Below, in pieces: positions 18,601 to 26,813 of a stretch of 64,000 bases of DNA. The position numbers were made by a program, and so were the translations under genes. The first letter of the stretch is position 1; each line of letters opens with the position of its first letter. Source of the DNA: Candidatus Hydrogenedentota bacterium (lineage in GTDB: Bacteria > Hydrogenedentota > Hydrogenedentia > Hydrogenedentales > SLHB01); contig JABWCD010000014.1 in NCBI GenBank assembly GCA_013359265.1, positions 1 through 64,000 of the forward strand, in the 5' to 3' direction. The notes beneath the pieces were generated by a model. It was given only the letters and a program-made list of their open reading frames with translations. It was not told where the DNA came from and ran no database searches.

Positions 18601-18864
18601 GGCACGCGCGGCGTGATTCTTGTCGCTATGCGCCAATACGAACGCGCACTGCGCGACTTACGCCCGTATGCTCTCGAAACGGAGGAAGTCCCCGCGCAGT
18701 TCGACGTCGCGCTCGCGGAAGCCTACTTCGCGACGAACGAGCTGGAGCTCGCGCGACAGCACCTCGACAAGGCGCGCGCCAAAGCCGGCGCAGGCGAAGT
18801 CGTCGATGCGAGGCGACTCGATCAGTTGCAGGAAGCGATTCAACGCAAGGAGGCCGCGGCATGA
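15619..18864 (+). CDS. Large membrane-anchored TPR protein of the exosortase/EPS locus
   Basis: 1081 residues. It has one N-terminal membrane helix (VIILAVLLASVVAIGAVAVG), and the rest consists of tandem tetratricopeptide repeats (for example DEAMAGYEALIQNN, AIEHLRNAIQAKPDEGPIY, RLFEAERVIRRILEDDPADPAAW). The TPR array is likely periplasmic. Such proteins act as scaffolds for polymer synthesis and export. The gene overlaps its neighbours by four bases on both sides, WecG-like before and exosortase after, so the three are translationally coupled. No enzymatic motif is present. Confidence 0.85.
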   Translation: MKRKTVIILAVLLASVVAIGAVAVGGAFLYLEYRNRAWLHDALAAYDNGEWARAKGLLERYLPQDPKNSDLLLKYADACSRLTEDRIGSLRAAATAYQQILWYHPGRDDVRQKMVDLNVKLSAWSTLEYFTRDWLRRAPGNADYLYYSALALDRMGKIDEAMAGYEALIQNNTDRSDVYGNYARLLRDKELETKAEEVFASARAARPDDGRIVADYARFLARKSTWSEVQTMLDESLELSPNDPDVLVAAAQADLLRRQYASAIEHLRNAIQAKPDEGPIYLMLASAYVYQGMMEDAIKALKQADVFVRIDTPVILITLADLQLGMSAFEDAKATIAEYSAAYPDQLPISEYFTAKELLVRGEPSEAVKRLASVTQLRPGFALAEYTLAEAYLATGEIELARNALETYLSKNPTDVRAQRLMAQRFGRPVSIEMLASRAQDLAKQSNPDRQLLVTTAAALLDSAVRRDAIAEYNDNIRAALEKAIETDPAAPMPYRILADLWLLQDRPGEATAVIDKAISQGCDPTEFLLMRASAALVANDPEAAAKIIDEATADASLGHSEYAQWATFFAQHGFYEQAMAMLERGIGRLGESEARVSLEVERAALALRHGELAKAAQWLDECAPRVNSGTTLRRRLNAARLQLAQTYLVTDPSQQAEQDAQRLVHAVRQEDPGNAMLQVSDGLMLLRRTPPELDRAQNLFENAVAMDTSAVGAHWGLAKVALARLDYPRALTHIERAMALAPNVSALRLLEADALLNTDRLFEAERVIRRILEDDPADPAAWQMLVTCLLQRGARNDATAAFGKLEALVADDPAYAESLRALRGALLVARGEDGAAEEPLRAEYAAHPDDLETLKALASVVMRQGREDEARNLVTAFAEGRSEDPAVWVALAQWWAKTESESRWREASTCLTRALLADPNYIPAIRAMLAVRLRQEDNLEALSLCNRYLSRNPDDADMLNTRARLLGQINGRLQEALASADRAIELDDRPEYKGTRGVILVAMRQYERALRDLRPYALETEEVPAQFDVALAEAYFATNELELARQHLDKARAKAGAGEVVDARRLDQLQEAIQRKEAAA

Positions 18865-20414
18865 CGGATGTCTCGACGCCAACGTCCGCACCGCGCGCCT
18901 CATCGCGGCCCGACGCAACCACCGTGATGCTTTTCGCCGTTGTGGCCTTGCTGCTCGTCATAACGTATTGGCGCTCGTGCGGCGAGTTGTACGTCAACTG
19001 GATGCTTGTCGATTCGTATTATACGCATGGATTTCTCGTGCCGTTTATCAGCGCGTACTTTGCCTGGCGCAACCGGGCCGCCCTGCTCGCATTTTCGTGG
19101 CGTTCTTCCGCGTGGGGAATCGTGTGGGTCGCGATGGCCTCGTTGCTCCTTGTGCTGGGCGACTTTCTCGGCTTTCGTGTCTTCGCTCATATATCCCTCG
19201 TTCCGATGCTTGCAGGCGTTGTCATTGCGTTCGCGGGCACGCGGCTTGCCCTGGGCCTCTGGTTTCCGTTGTTGTTCCTGTTTTTCATGATCCCCATACC
19301 GCCGTCGCTCACCCAAAGCATCGCGCTGCAACTCAAGCTAATGGCCGCCTCGTGCGCGGTATGGATGGCGAACGCCATCACGCTTCCGATGATCCGCGAT
19401 GGGTCATACATCTATTTTGGCACGGATCGGCTGCTCGTCGGCGACGTATGCGGTGGCCTGCGATCGCTCATCGCGCTCCTCGCGATTGGCGCCGTCGCGG
19501 CGTACATCTGCCCCGCGAAGACGTGGGCGCGCCTGCTCATCCTGGTCCTGGCGGGCCCGATCGCGATTGTCTCGAACATCGTGCGCATTTTTCTGCTGTG
19601 CGTCGTGGGCTATTTTTGGGGAAGCGAAGTGGCCGGGGGCTGGGTACATGACTACTCCGGCTTCCTGATCTACGCGGTTGCGATTGCGTTGTTCACCGCG
19701 ATTGACATTCCGTTGCGCCGTTGGGCGCCGGCGTCCCCAGACGTCGGTGCACCGCGGAGTGCGGCTCAATTGCCCGTTCGATCGGTTAGCATGACTGTCG
19801 CATTGGCGGCGATCGCGCTCCTTGGCATGGTCATGGTGCTCCATCTGCAAATCGTCCGCGCGCAATCGTCGGCGAACATGAACGCGGCTGCGCCCGAAAC
19901 ACTCGAAATTCCCCGTGAAATCGCCGACTACCGTGTACGCAAGGACTATGAGATCGACGAAACCACGCGCCGCATTCTCGAAACCAGCGCGATCATGATT
20001 CGCGACTACGCGGCGCCCGGCGGCCGGTTCGTTCAGTTGAGCATCGTCCACGCCGGGTCCACGCGCCGCAGCCTCCACTTTCCCGAGGTGTGCCTTGTCG
20101 GCGACGGATGGGAAATCGTCAAACAGCGCCAGGTGCCGATTGGTATCCTGTTCTCTGCCAAGCAGCTCGTGCTCGTGAAGGCCGACCGCAGCGAGGCCGT
20201 CCTGTATTGGTTCAAGACCGGCGACCACGTTACCGGCGACTTTTTCCGCAACGCACTCGAATGGACGAGAAACCAGATCACGTTTGGCGAGCCGACTTCC
20301 GCGATGATCAAACTGGCCACGCCAATTGGGCCGGCAGGCGAACGCGCTGCATTCGATACGCTCGAGGACTTCGCGACCAAGTTCGCGCCCGTAATGCTCG
20401 AGCACATCGAGTGA
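18861..20414 (+). CDS. Exosortase fused to a C-terminal EpsI domain
   Basis: 517 residues. The first ~290 form the polytopic exosortase (EpsH) core. The proposed catalytic residues are visible: Cys197 in VGDVCGGLRSL, Arg242 in SNIVRI and His263 in WVHDYSGF. DSYYTHGFLVPF and FFMIPIPP are further hallmarks. After a membrane helix near residue 315, residues ~340-517 form an EpsI domain (FPEVCLVGDGWEIVKQRQVPIG). Exosortases cleave PEP-CTERM tails and are thought to attach the proteins elsewhere. The obvious substrate here is the product of 8531-9292. The usual Ser/Asn after Cys is Gly here (CGG). The exosortase subtype cannot be decided by eye. Confidence 0.93.
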   Translation: MTDVSTPTSAPRASSRPDATTVMLFAVVALLLVITYWRSCGELYVNWMLVDSYYTHGFLVPFISAYFAWRNRAALLAFSWRSSAWGIVWVAMASLLLVLGDFLGFRVFAHISLVPMLAGVVIAFAGTRLALGLWFPLLFLFFMIPIPPSLTQSIALQLKLMAASCAVWMANAITLPMIRDGSYIYFGTDRLLVGDVCGGLRSLIALLAIGAVAAYICPAKTWARLLILVLAGPIAIVSNIVRIFLLCVVGYFWGSEVAGGWVHDYSGFLIYAVAIALFTAIDIPLRRWAPASPDVGAPRSAAQLPVRSVSMTVALAAIALLGMVMVLHLQIVRAQSSANMNAAAPETLEIPREIADYRVRKDYEIDETTRRILETSAIMIRDYAAPGGRFVQLSIVHAGSTRRSLHFPEVCLVGDGWEIVKQRQVPIGILFSAKQLVLVKADRSEAVLYWFKTGDHVTGDFFRNALEWTRNQITFGEPTSAMIKLATPIGPAGERAAFDTLEDFATKFAPVMLEHIE

Positions 20415-20428
20415 CAAGGAGACGGACC

Positions 20429-23284
20429 ATGACAATAGCGAAGATAGTGCAGACAGCCGCGCTCGCGGGCGCGTGCGCCATGCTATTGTTTGCAGGCTGC
20501 TCCCAGCGCCGTGCCGAGCAGTTTACCGAGCAAGGCAATACCTACTTGCTGCTCGGAAACGTTCAGGAAGCCGCTGCAGCATTCGATCGCGCGCTCGAAG
20601 TCGATCCCAAGAGCGGGGCCGCCAAGCTGGGCCAGGCGCGTTGCCTATGGTTTCAAAAACAGACCGAAACCGCATTGAAGGCCTACAAAGAGGCGGTCGC
20701 GCTTGATCCGTCGCAAGACAAGGCATACTTCGAAGGCGTGCGAGCAGCGCTCGCCTTGAAAGACACCGCGGCGGCGGAAGAATTGGCATCGCAATACTCC
20801 GCAATCAAACCTGACCTCGGCGGCATCCTGCATGCAGCGGTATTGCGCGACACCGGCCGCGCGTCGGAGGCCGTCGAGGAACTCAAGCGCCTGCGCGACT
20901 CATACCCCGATTCGGTCGAGGTCCGCGTCAATCTTGCCGGCGCGCTGATTTCCGCCAACGACCCCGCCGCCGCCGAGAAGGAACTGAAGGCGACTCTCGA
21001 TGCCGACAAGGAGTCCATGCCCGCGCGCATGATGCTGGTCGAAGCCTACCGCGCGCAGGGCAAGTTGTCGGAAATCGAAAATGAATTCCGCTCCCTGGCC
21101 GATCAACGGCCCGACGACAAGGCGATTCAGTTGTCGCTGGCGCGCACGTTACTGGCGAGCGGCAAGCTGGACGAGGCCGAAAAAATCGCTGGACCTATCC
21201 TCGAAGAAACGCCGGAATCTCCCTGGGCCAACTACGTGATCGGCGCCTGCCTGCTTGCGAAGGGGAAACGCGACGATGCCGTGAATTGCCTCGAAGCGGC
21301 GGCGGGTGCGTTGCCAAACGATCCCCAGATCGCGAAGCTGTTATCCGAAGCACAGTCGCGAGCGGAGACATTAGCCGCAACGCCGGCGGAATCGACCCCG
21401 TCTCCAAACGTCGAAAAGCCTGGCGCTGTAACGTGGCAGGCCTTGTGGCGCAGCGCGTCCCTGCGCGCACTCCTGAAGGACCGCGAAGCCTTTATGGCCA
21501 CGCGGGAGAACAATGTGGCGGATACGATTGCGCTGGCGGCTGTATTTGTGCAGGACCTGCCGGTGGCGCGCGCGATGGCGGATTCGCTGCCACCGGATTC
21601 GCCCGTCGCGAAGTATATCAACGCCCTGTTCAGCCGCGACGCGCAGAGGCTCAAGGAGTCAATCGATTCGTGGCAGGAGGCCATCCCGGATCGCCGAATT
21701 CTCCGCGCCAATGCCGAGGGGTTTGCGTTGGCGATGTTCGGCGCGCGCGCGCAGGCGCTTCGCATTTACTCCCAGTGCCTGAAAGAGTTTCCCGACAACG
21801 GCGTCGCATTTTACAACGTTTCCAGCATGTTCCGAAGCGCTGCCATGCCAAAGTTCGCGATAGGCGCGCTAAAACAGTTGATCTCGCGTCACGGCGACAA
21901 CCGCGAAGCGCGGCAGGCCCTGTTCGAAACCATGCTCGAAGCAGGACTCACCGAGGACGCGCGCCGTCAGGCCGAGTCCGCGTTTGCATTGTTCCCGGAA
22001 GATGCCCCCGCGATGTTAAACCTCGCGCGCGTGTATCGCGATGCCGGCGACTTTGCCCTCGCAGAGGAAGTGCTGCGCAAGGGAATCGAACGGCTCCCGG
22101 ACAAGCAGGAACTCACGATCGCGCTTGCGGAATTGTTGCTTGCGCGTAGCGAAACCGATAAAGCCGAAGACGTGCTCGCGTCCTTACCGGCGTCGGATGA
22201 ATTCAAGCATCAGCGTCTCCTGCTCGCCGCGCTCATCGCCGCTGCCCGCACGCAATGGGACGTTGTCCTCGCGCGCTGTACCGAAGCGGCGCGTGCGAAT
22301 TATCCAGTCCCGACACGCTTGATGCACGTGGCTGCGCTCGCGAAGACAGGCAAGATTGCCGAAGCAGGCGGCCCGTTGCAGAACTCGGAAGGCGGACCGA
22401 TCACGGGTCCCTCCACGATCGTACTTGCGCGTGCGCTCGGAGTCACTACCGATGCGATCGACAAGGACAGCGAATCACTGGCGGTCGCACTGAGGGCGGA
22501 CCCCGATGCTCTCGGATTCTATGCATACGGCATGGCGCTGCGCGAAATCCGATTCTGGCGCGATGCCTACACGATGTTCCGCACGGCCGACGAGAAGGCG
22601 CCCGGCAAAGCGCGCCTCGTCGAGTTCTTGCTCAGTGCACTGGCGCGGGCATCCGACTTTCCGGATCGGCTCACGGCTGCGCAGCAGTTCACCGAAAAGT
22701 ACCCCGCCATGGCTGCAGCGTGGGTCGGCATCGCCGACGTACAGGGCGCAATGAAGGATACGGTTGGCCAGAAAGCCTCATTGGAGAAGGCGGTGTCCGT
22801 CGAGCCAGTCAATGATTTGCCGTGGCGGCGCCTCGCGCAATTCCACAGCGACCAATTCGATTACCCCGCGTTGCTCGAGGCCTCGCGCCATGTGCTCGAC
22901 CTCATGCCGGACGATCCGTATGCAGCGAATAATCTCGCGTACTGCCTGCTGCAAACTGGCGGGGACGCCAGCGAGGCACTGTCGCTCGCGCAAAGCGCCT
23001 TCGAGAAGTTGCCGCGGAATGCGGAGGTAATTCATACGCTCGGCATAGCGCAGGTCCGTACGGGGAATTCGGTCGAAGGCCGGAAGAACCTGACCGTCGC
23101 GCTCGAATTGCGTCCGGGCGATCCAACGCTAATGCTCGACTACGGAAAGCTCCTTATCGATCAGGATCAGGCCGATGAAGGCAAGAACAACATTCAACTC
23201 GCGTTGCAGTACGCCAATCAGCTCGGCCTCGATTTTCCGCGCAAGGCCGAAGCCGAGCAGGTCATAGCCCAGGGAAAGTCGTAG
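20429..23284 (+). CDS. PEP-CTERM system TPR-repeat lipoprotein (PrsT-like)
   Basis: 951 residues. The ATG at 20429 follows AAGGAGA, and the signal peptide ends in a lipobox (LLFAGC, Cys at residue 24), so it is a lipoprotein. The remainder is a continuous TPR array (YLLLGNVQEAAAAFDRALEV and many later copies). Size, lipobox and position next to the exosortase match the PrsT-type TPR lipoproteins of PEP-CTERM loci, whose exact role is unknown. They are assumed to organise polymer export or sorting. The stop codon overlaps the GTG of the flippase gene by one base. Confidence 0.9.
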   Translation: MTIAKIVQTAALAGACAMLLFAGCSQRRAEQFTEQGNTYLLLGNVQEAAAAFDRALEVDPKSGAAKLGQARCLWFQKQTETALKAYKEAVALDPSQDKAYFEGVRAALALKDTAAAEELASQYSAIKPDLGGILHAAVLRDTGRASEAVEELKRLRDSYPDSVEVRVNLAGALISANDPAAAEKELKATLDADKESMPARMMLVEAYRAQGKLSEIENEFRSLADQRPDDKAIQLSLARTLLASGKLDEAEKIAGPILEETPESPWANYVIGACLLAKGKRDDAVNCLEAAAGALPNDPQIAKLLSEAQSRAETLAATPAESTPSPNVEKPGAVTWQALWRSASLRALLKDREAFMATRENNVADTIALAAVFVQDLPVARAMADSLPPDSPVAKYINALFSRDAQRLKESIDSWQEAIPDRRILRANAEGFALAMFGARAQALRIYSQCLKEFPDNGVAFYNVSSMFRSAAMPKFAIGALKQLISRHGDNREARQALFETMLEAGLTEDARRQAESAFALFPEDAPAMLNLARVYRDAGDFALAEEVLRKGIERLPDKQELTIALAELLLARSETDKAEDVLASLPASDEFKHQRLLLAALIAAARTQWDVVLARCTEAARANYPVPTRLMHVAALAKTGKIAEAGGPLQNSEGGPITGPSTIVLARALGVTTDAIDKDSESLAVALRADPDALGFYAYGMALREIRFWRDAYTMFRTADEKAPGKARLVEFLLSALARASDFPDRLTAAQQFTEKYPAMAAAWVGIADVQGAMKDTVGQKASLEKAVSVEPVNDLPWRRLAQFHSDQFDYPALLEASRHVLDLMPDDPYAANNLAYCLLQTGGDASEALSLAQSAFEKLPRNAEVIHTLGIAQVRTGNSVEGRKNLTVALELRPGDPTLMLDYGKLLIDQDQADEGKNNIQLALQYANQLGLDFPRKAEAEQVIAQGKS

Positions 23285-24741
23285 TGTCCGGAGTAGTTGA
23301 CATAACGCCGGAATCGCCGGGAGATGCGGCTATTACACCCGCACCACCGCGCAAGCGCTCGCTCAAGGAGATGATGCTTCATGGCTCGTCATGGAGCATC
23401 GTCGAATACGGAGGCAGTCAGGCGCTGCGCTTCCTGTCGAACGTCCTGTTGGCGGGGATCATAAACGACCCCGTGATATTCGGTGTCAATGTGATCGTCG
23501 CGGTGTTCATGCAGGGCATCAGTATGTTCTCCGATCTTGGTATCGGGCAGAGTATCATTCAGAGCAAGCGCGGCTCGGACCCGAAGTTTCTTGACACGGC
23601 ATGGACGATGCAGATTATCCGGGGCGTCTGCTTCTCGCTCGTCTCGGCCCTGCTGGCGTGGCCGGTTTCGCGAATCTACGATAACGAGACTGTGCTGTAC
23701 GCGCTGCCTTTGGCGGGCATGGCAGGCCTGATAGAGGGTTTCAATTCCACAAAACTCTATTTGCTCAACCGTGACGTGCGGCTCGGCCGCCTCGCCGCTA
23801 TCAACATTGGCACGCAAGTCATCGCGATTATTGGAACCCTTATTTTCGCGTACTTCAGCCGTACCGTCTACGCGTTGATTGCGGGCGCTCTGCTCTCTTC
23901 TCTCGTCCGAATGATTGCGAGCCATCAGTTTTGTCCGGGCCCCGCGAATCGCATCGCATGGGACAGGGCATCGAAGTACGAACTGCTCCACTTCGGAAAG
24001 TGGATTTTCTTCAGCACGCTCTTCGGGTTTCTAGCGAGCCGCGGCGATCAGTTGCTTATGGGATGGTATATGCCGATCGCCATGTTCGGCGCGTACGGGA
24101 TTGCCGTGTTTTTGAAGGACGGTCTGGTGCAGGGCATGCACCACATCTCGCAGCGCGTCCTGTTTCCGCTCTATGCACGTATTGCGGAGGAAACGCCCGC
24201 GGAATTGCGCCGCCAAACGTACCGAGTCCGTGCTGTCCTCATGGCGCTGAGCGTACCGCCCGTCTGCGTGCTCGTCGTTTGGGGTCAAGACATTGTCGGA
24301 CTGTTCTATCCCGACAAGTTCCAGGAAACGGGCTGGATGCTACAGATTCTTTCCGCCGGCGCGATCGTTTCCGTCATTGGCAGCACGGTCGGTCCCGTGT
24401 TGCTTGCCATGGGCGACTCCTACCGGTTCATGATCATGCAAGGTACGCGGACGGTGTTGATGTGCGTGACGATGTTCGTTGGCGGTTACGCCGGTGCGCT
24501 CATCGGGAACGCCGTCCTCACACCTGTTATCGCTCAGCCAGACTACTTCGCGCCCCTGGCCGCAAGCTTTTGGAACCACGGCAGTATGGTCGGCGTGCTC
24601 ATCGGTGTAACGCTGCCGGAACTATTCCTATACCCGGTCTTGGTTTGGGCCGTGCGCCGCTACAATGTTTGGCTGCCGAAACTGGACTTTGCCGGCCTCG
24701 TATTGGCGATAGTCCTGATTACGTTGGGATTCGCGATATGA
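23284..24741 (+). CDS. Polysaccharide flippase (Wzx-like, MATE/PST superfamily)
   Basis: 485 residues with about 12 predicted membrane helices and no soluble domain. The N-terminus SSWSIVEYGGSQALRFLSNVLLA is typical of lipopolysaccharide-biosynthesis flippases that move undecaprenyl-linked sugar units across the inner membrane. The GTG start overlaps the preceding stop, and the next gene's ATG overlaps its stop. It provides the transport step between the glycosyltransferases and the polymerase of this locus. Confidence 0.88.
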   Translation: MSGVVDITPESPGDAAITPAPPRKRSLKEMMLHGSSWSIVEYGGSQALRFLSNVLLAGIINDPVIFGVNVIVAVFMQGISMFSDLGIGQSIIQSKRGSDPKFLDTAWTMQIIRGVCFSLVSALLAWPVSRIYDNETVLYALPLAGMAGLIEGFNSTKLYLLNRDVRLGRLAAINIGTQVIAIIGTLIFAYFSRTVYALIAGALLSSLVRMIASHQFCPGPANRIAWDRASKYELLHFGKWIFFSTLFGFLASRGDQLLMGWYMPIAMFGAYGIAVFLKDGLVQGMHHISQRVLFPLYARIAEETPAELRRQTYRVRAVLMALSVPPVCVLVVWGQDIVGLFYPDKFQETGWMLQILSAGAIVSVIGSTVGPVLLAMGDSYRFMIMQGTRTVLMCVTMFVGGYAGALIGNAVLTPVIAQPDYFAPLAASFWNHGSMVGVLIGVTLPELFLYPVLVWAVRRYNVWLPKLDFAGLVLAIVLITLGFAI

Positions 24742-25655
24742 GCGGCCAAGACCACACGCCCACAATATCGGTCATCACGCCGGTGTTCAACAACGCTCAA
24801 TACATGCGCGAGGCGTTCGACAGCATTCTGAATCAGACCGTCGGCGATTTCGAATACATCGTGATCAATGACGGGTCAACCGACAACTCGCTCGATGTCC
24901 TTAGCGAGTACGCTGCGAAGGACTCACGGTTTCGCATCGCATCGCACGGAAACAAAGGTTACATCGCGGCCCTCAACGAGGGACTCGAGGTTGCACGGGC
25001 GGAGTTTATCGCGCGGATGGACGCGGATGATATAGCGCTGCCTGATCGCTTCGAGAAACAAGTCGCGTTTCTTCGCGCAAACCCCGACTGCGTTGTTGTT
25101 GGCGGACGTGTGCTTCTGATCGATGCGGAAGGTGCGCCGCTGTGCGAAATGTGCGACGAGATGACGCACGAAGACATCGACGCCGCACACCTTGCCGGCC
25201 GCGGCGGCACGATTATTCATCCAGCCATGATGGCGCGCCGCTCGGCGATTGAAGCCATCGGCCGGTACAGCGCGAAGTATCCCTGGGCGGAGGACCTCGA
25301 TTTCTTCCTGCGGCTCGCGGAAGTGGGGCGTGTCGCAAACCTGCCCGACGTGGTCCTTCGCTATCGGCAGCATCTGTCGAGTATCGGTTATTCGAAATCG
25401 GAGAAACAGCAGGCTTCCACGATTGACGTTGTACGCGACGCGCACATTCGCCGCGGATTGCCTGTTCCCGAAGGGCTTGATCGGCGCATTGTCGCGCCGC
25501 CAAGCGTCGGGCAGTCGTACCGCAAATGGGCGTGGTGGGCGTTGGGGGCGGGCTACGTGGCCAGTGCACGCAAGCACGCGCTTCGCGCGCTGCGCAAGGA
25601 GCCGCTCTCCGTCGAATCGTGGCGCGCGATGTATTGTGCGCTACGGGGCCACTGA
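24738..25655 (+). CDS. Family 2 glycosyltransferase
   Basis: 305 residues of GT-A fold. The signature is complete: ISVITPVFNN at the N-terminus, YIVINDGSTDNS for nucleotide binding, the metal-binding ARMDADD and a later WAEDLDFFLR acceptor motif. No membrane helices are present, so it is a cytosolic enzyme building the repeat unit. The ATG overlaps the flippase stop. The sugar transferred cannot be told from sequence. Confidence 0.9.
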   Translation: MSGQDHTPTISVITPVFNNAQYMREAFDSILNQTVGDFEYIVINDGSTDNSLDVLSEYAAKDSRFRIASHGNKGYIAALNEGLEVARAEFIARMDADDIALPDRFEKQVAFLRANPDCVVVGGRVLLIDAEGAPLCEMCDEMTHEDIDAAHLAGRGGTIIHPAMMARRSAIEAIGRYSAKYPWAEDLDFFLRLAEVGRVANLPDVVLRYRQHLSSIGYSKSEKQQASTIDVVRDAHIRRGLPVPEGLDRRIVAPPSVGQSYRKWAWWALGAGYVASARKHALRALRKEPLSVESWRAMYCALRGH

Positions 25656-25667
25656 GGCGCGACGGCG

Positions 25668-26813
25668 ATGAGGATAACCTTCATACTTCCGCAGCCGGGT
25701 CTCTCCGGCGGCATCCGCGTGATCGCGGTCTACGCGGAACGCCTGAAGCGGCGTGGTCACGATGTGTTGCTCGTGCACCCGCCCAACGCGCAACCGTCGT
25801 TCCGCGCCCGCGTCCGCAGTCTTGTTCGCGGGCAGGGCTGGCCGCGTGTGCCGCATGTGTATCCCTCGCATTTGGACGGTCTTGATGTGCCTCGCAAATT
25901 GCTCGACCGATGGCGGCCAATTACCGCGCAGGATGTCCCCGATGCGGACGTAGTCGTGGCGACGTGGTGGGAGACTGCGGAATGGGTCAGCGCGCTTCCG
26001 CAGAGCAAGGGCGCCAAAGCGTACTTCATTCAGCATTACGAGGTTCACGACAACCAGCCGGTTGAACGTGTAAAGCAGACATGGTCGCTGCCGTTCCACA
26101 AAATCGTGGTGGCGCAGTGGCTTGCGGACATCGCGCGCGACTCCTACGGCGACGGCGACGTTTCGCTTGTGCCGAACAGCGTCGATCTTGACGTGTTTCA
26201 TGCCCCGGCCCGCGGAAAGCAACCGGCGCCCACCGTCGGTTTTATGCACGCAGTTGTTCCCTGGAAGGGCACCGATCTGGCGTGCAAGGGTATACGCATC
26301 GCGCGCGAATCGATTGGACGTATCGACTGCGTTTCGTTTGGCATGCACCCACCCACCGCAGCGCATCCCGTGCCGTCGGATACCCGGTTTACGCTGTTGC
26401 CCGGTGCTGAGGCCATCCGCGACATCTACGCGCAATGCGATGCGTGGATCGTCGCAAGCCGCTCCGAAGGATTCGGGCTTCCCATTCTTGAAGCGATGGC
26501 GTGCCGCACGCCCGTAATCGCGACCCCAACGGGCGCTGCGCCCGAGTTGGTGGGGCAGGGGGGAGGCATTCTCGTCAATCACGAAAGCCCGCGCGCCATA
26601 GCCGACGCAATTCTTCGCGTCGCGCGCATGAGTGACGCACAGTGGCGCGCGATGTCCGATCGGGCGTACGAAACTGCGCGCGGCTACACCTGGGACGATG
26701 CCGTGGATCGTTTCGAGGCAGCGCTTCACGCCGCCTGCGCGAAGAGCGAATCGCGCTCCCGCGCAAATGCCGACGGGGCGATGGCCCCGCGGCGCCGCGA
26801 GGTGCGCGCATGA
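25668..26813 (+). CDS. Family 4 glycosyltransferase
   Basis: 381 residues of GT-B fold. The N-terminal half starts ITFILPQPGLSGGIRVIAVYAE. The C-terminal half carries the EX7E-type donor-site motif in SRSEGFGLPILEAMACRTPVIA. It is presumed to extend the exopolysaccharide repeat unit. Its stop overlaps the start of the ligase/polymerase gene. Confidence 0.88.
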   Translation: MRITFILPQPGLSGGIRVIAVYAERLKRRGHDVLLVHPPNAQPSFRARVRSLVRGQGWPRVPHVYPSHLDGLDVPRKLLDRWRPITAQDVPDADVVVATWWETAEWVSALPQSKGAKAYFIQHYEVHDNQPVERVKQTWSLPFHKIVVAQWLADIARDSYGDGDVSLVPNSVDLDVFHAPARGKQPAPTVGFMHAVVPWKGTDLACKGIRIARESIGRIDCVSFGMHPPTAAHPVPSDTRFTLLPGAEAIRDIYAQCDAWIVASRSEGFGLPILEAMACRTPVIATPTGAAPELVGQGGGILVNHESPRAIADAILRVARMSDAQWRAMSDRAYETARGYTWDDAVDRFEAALHAACAKSESRSRANADGAMAPRRREVRA

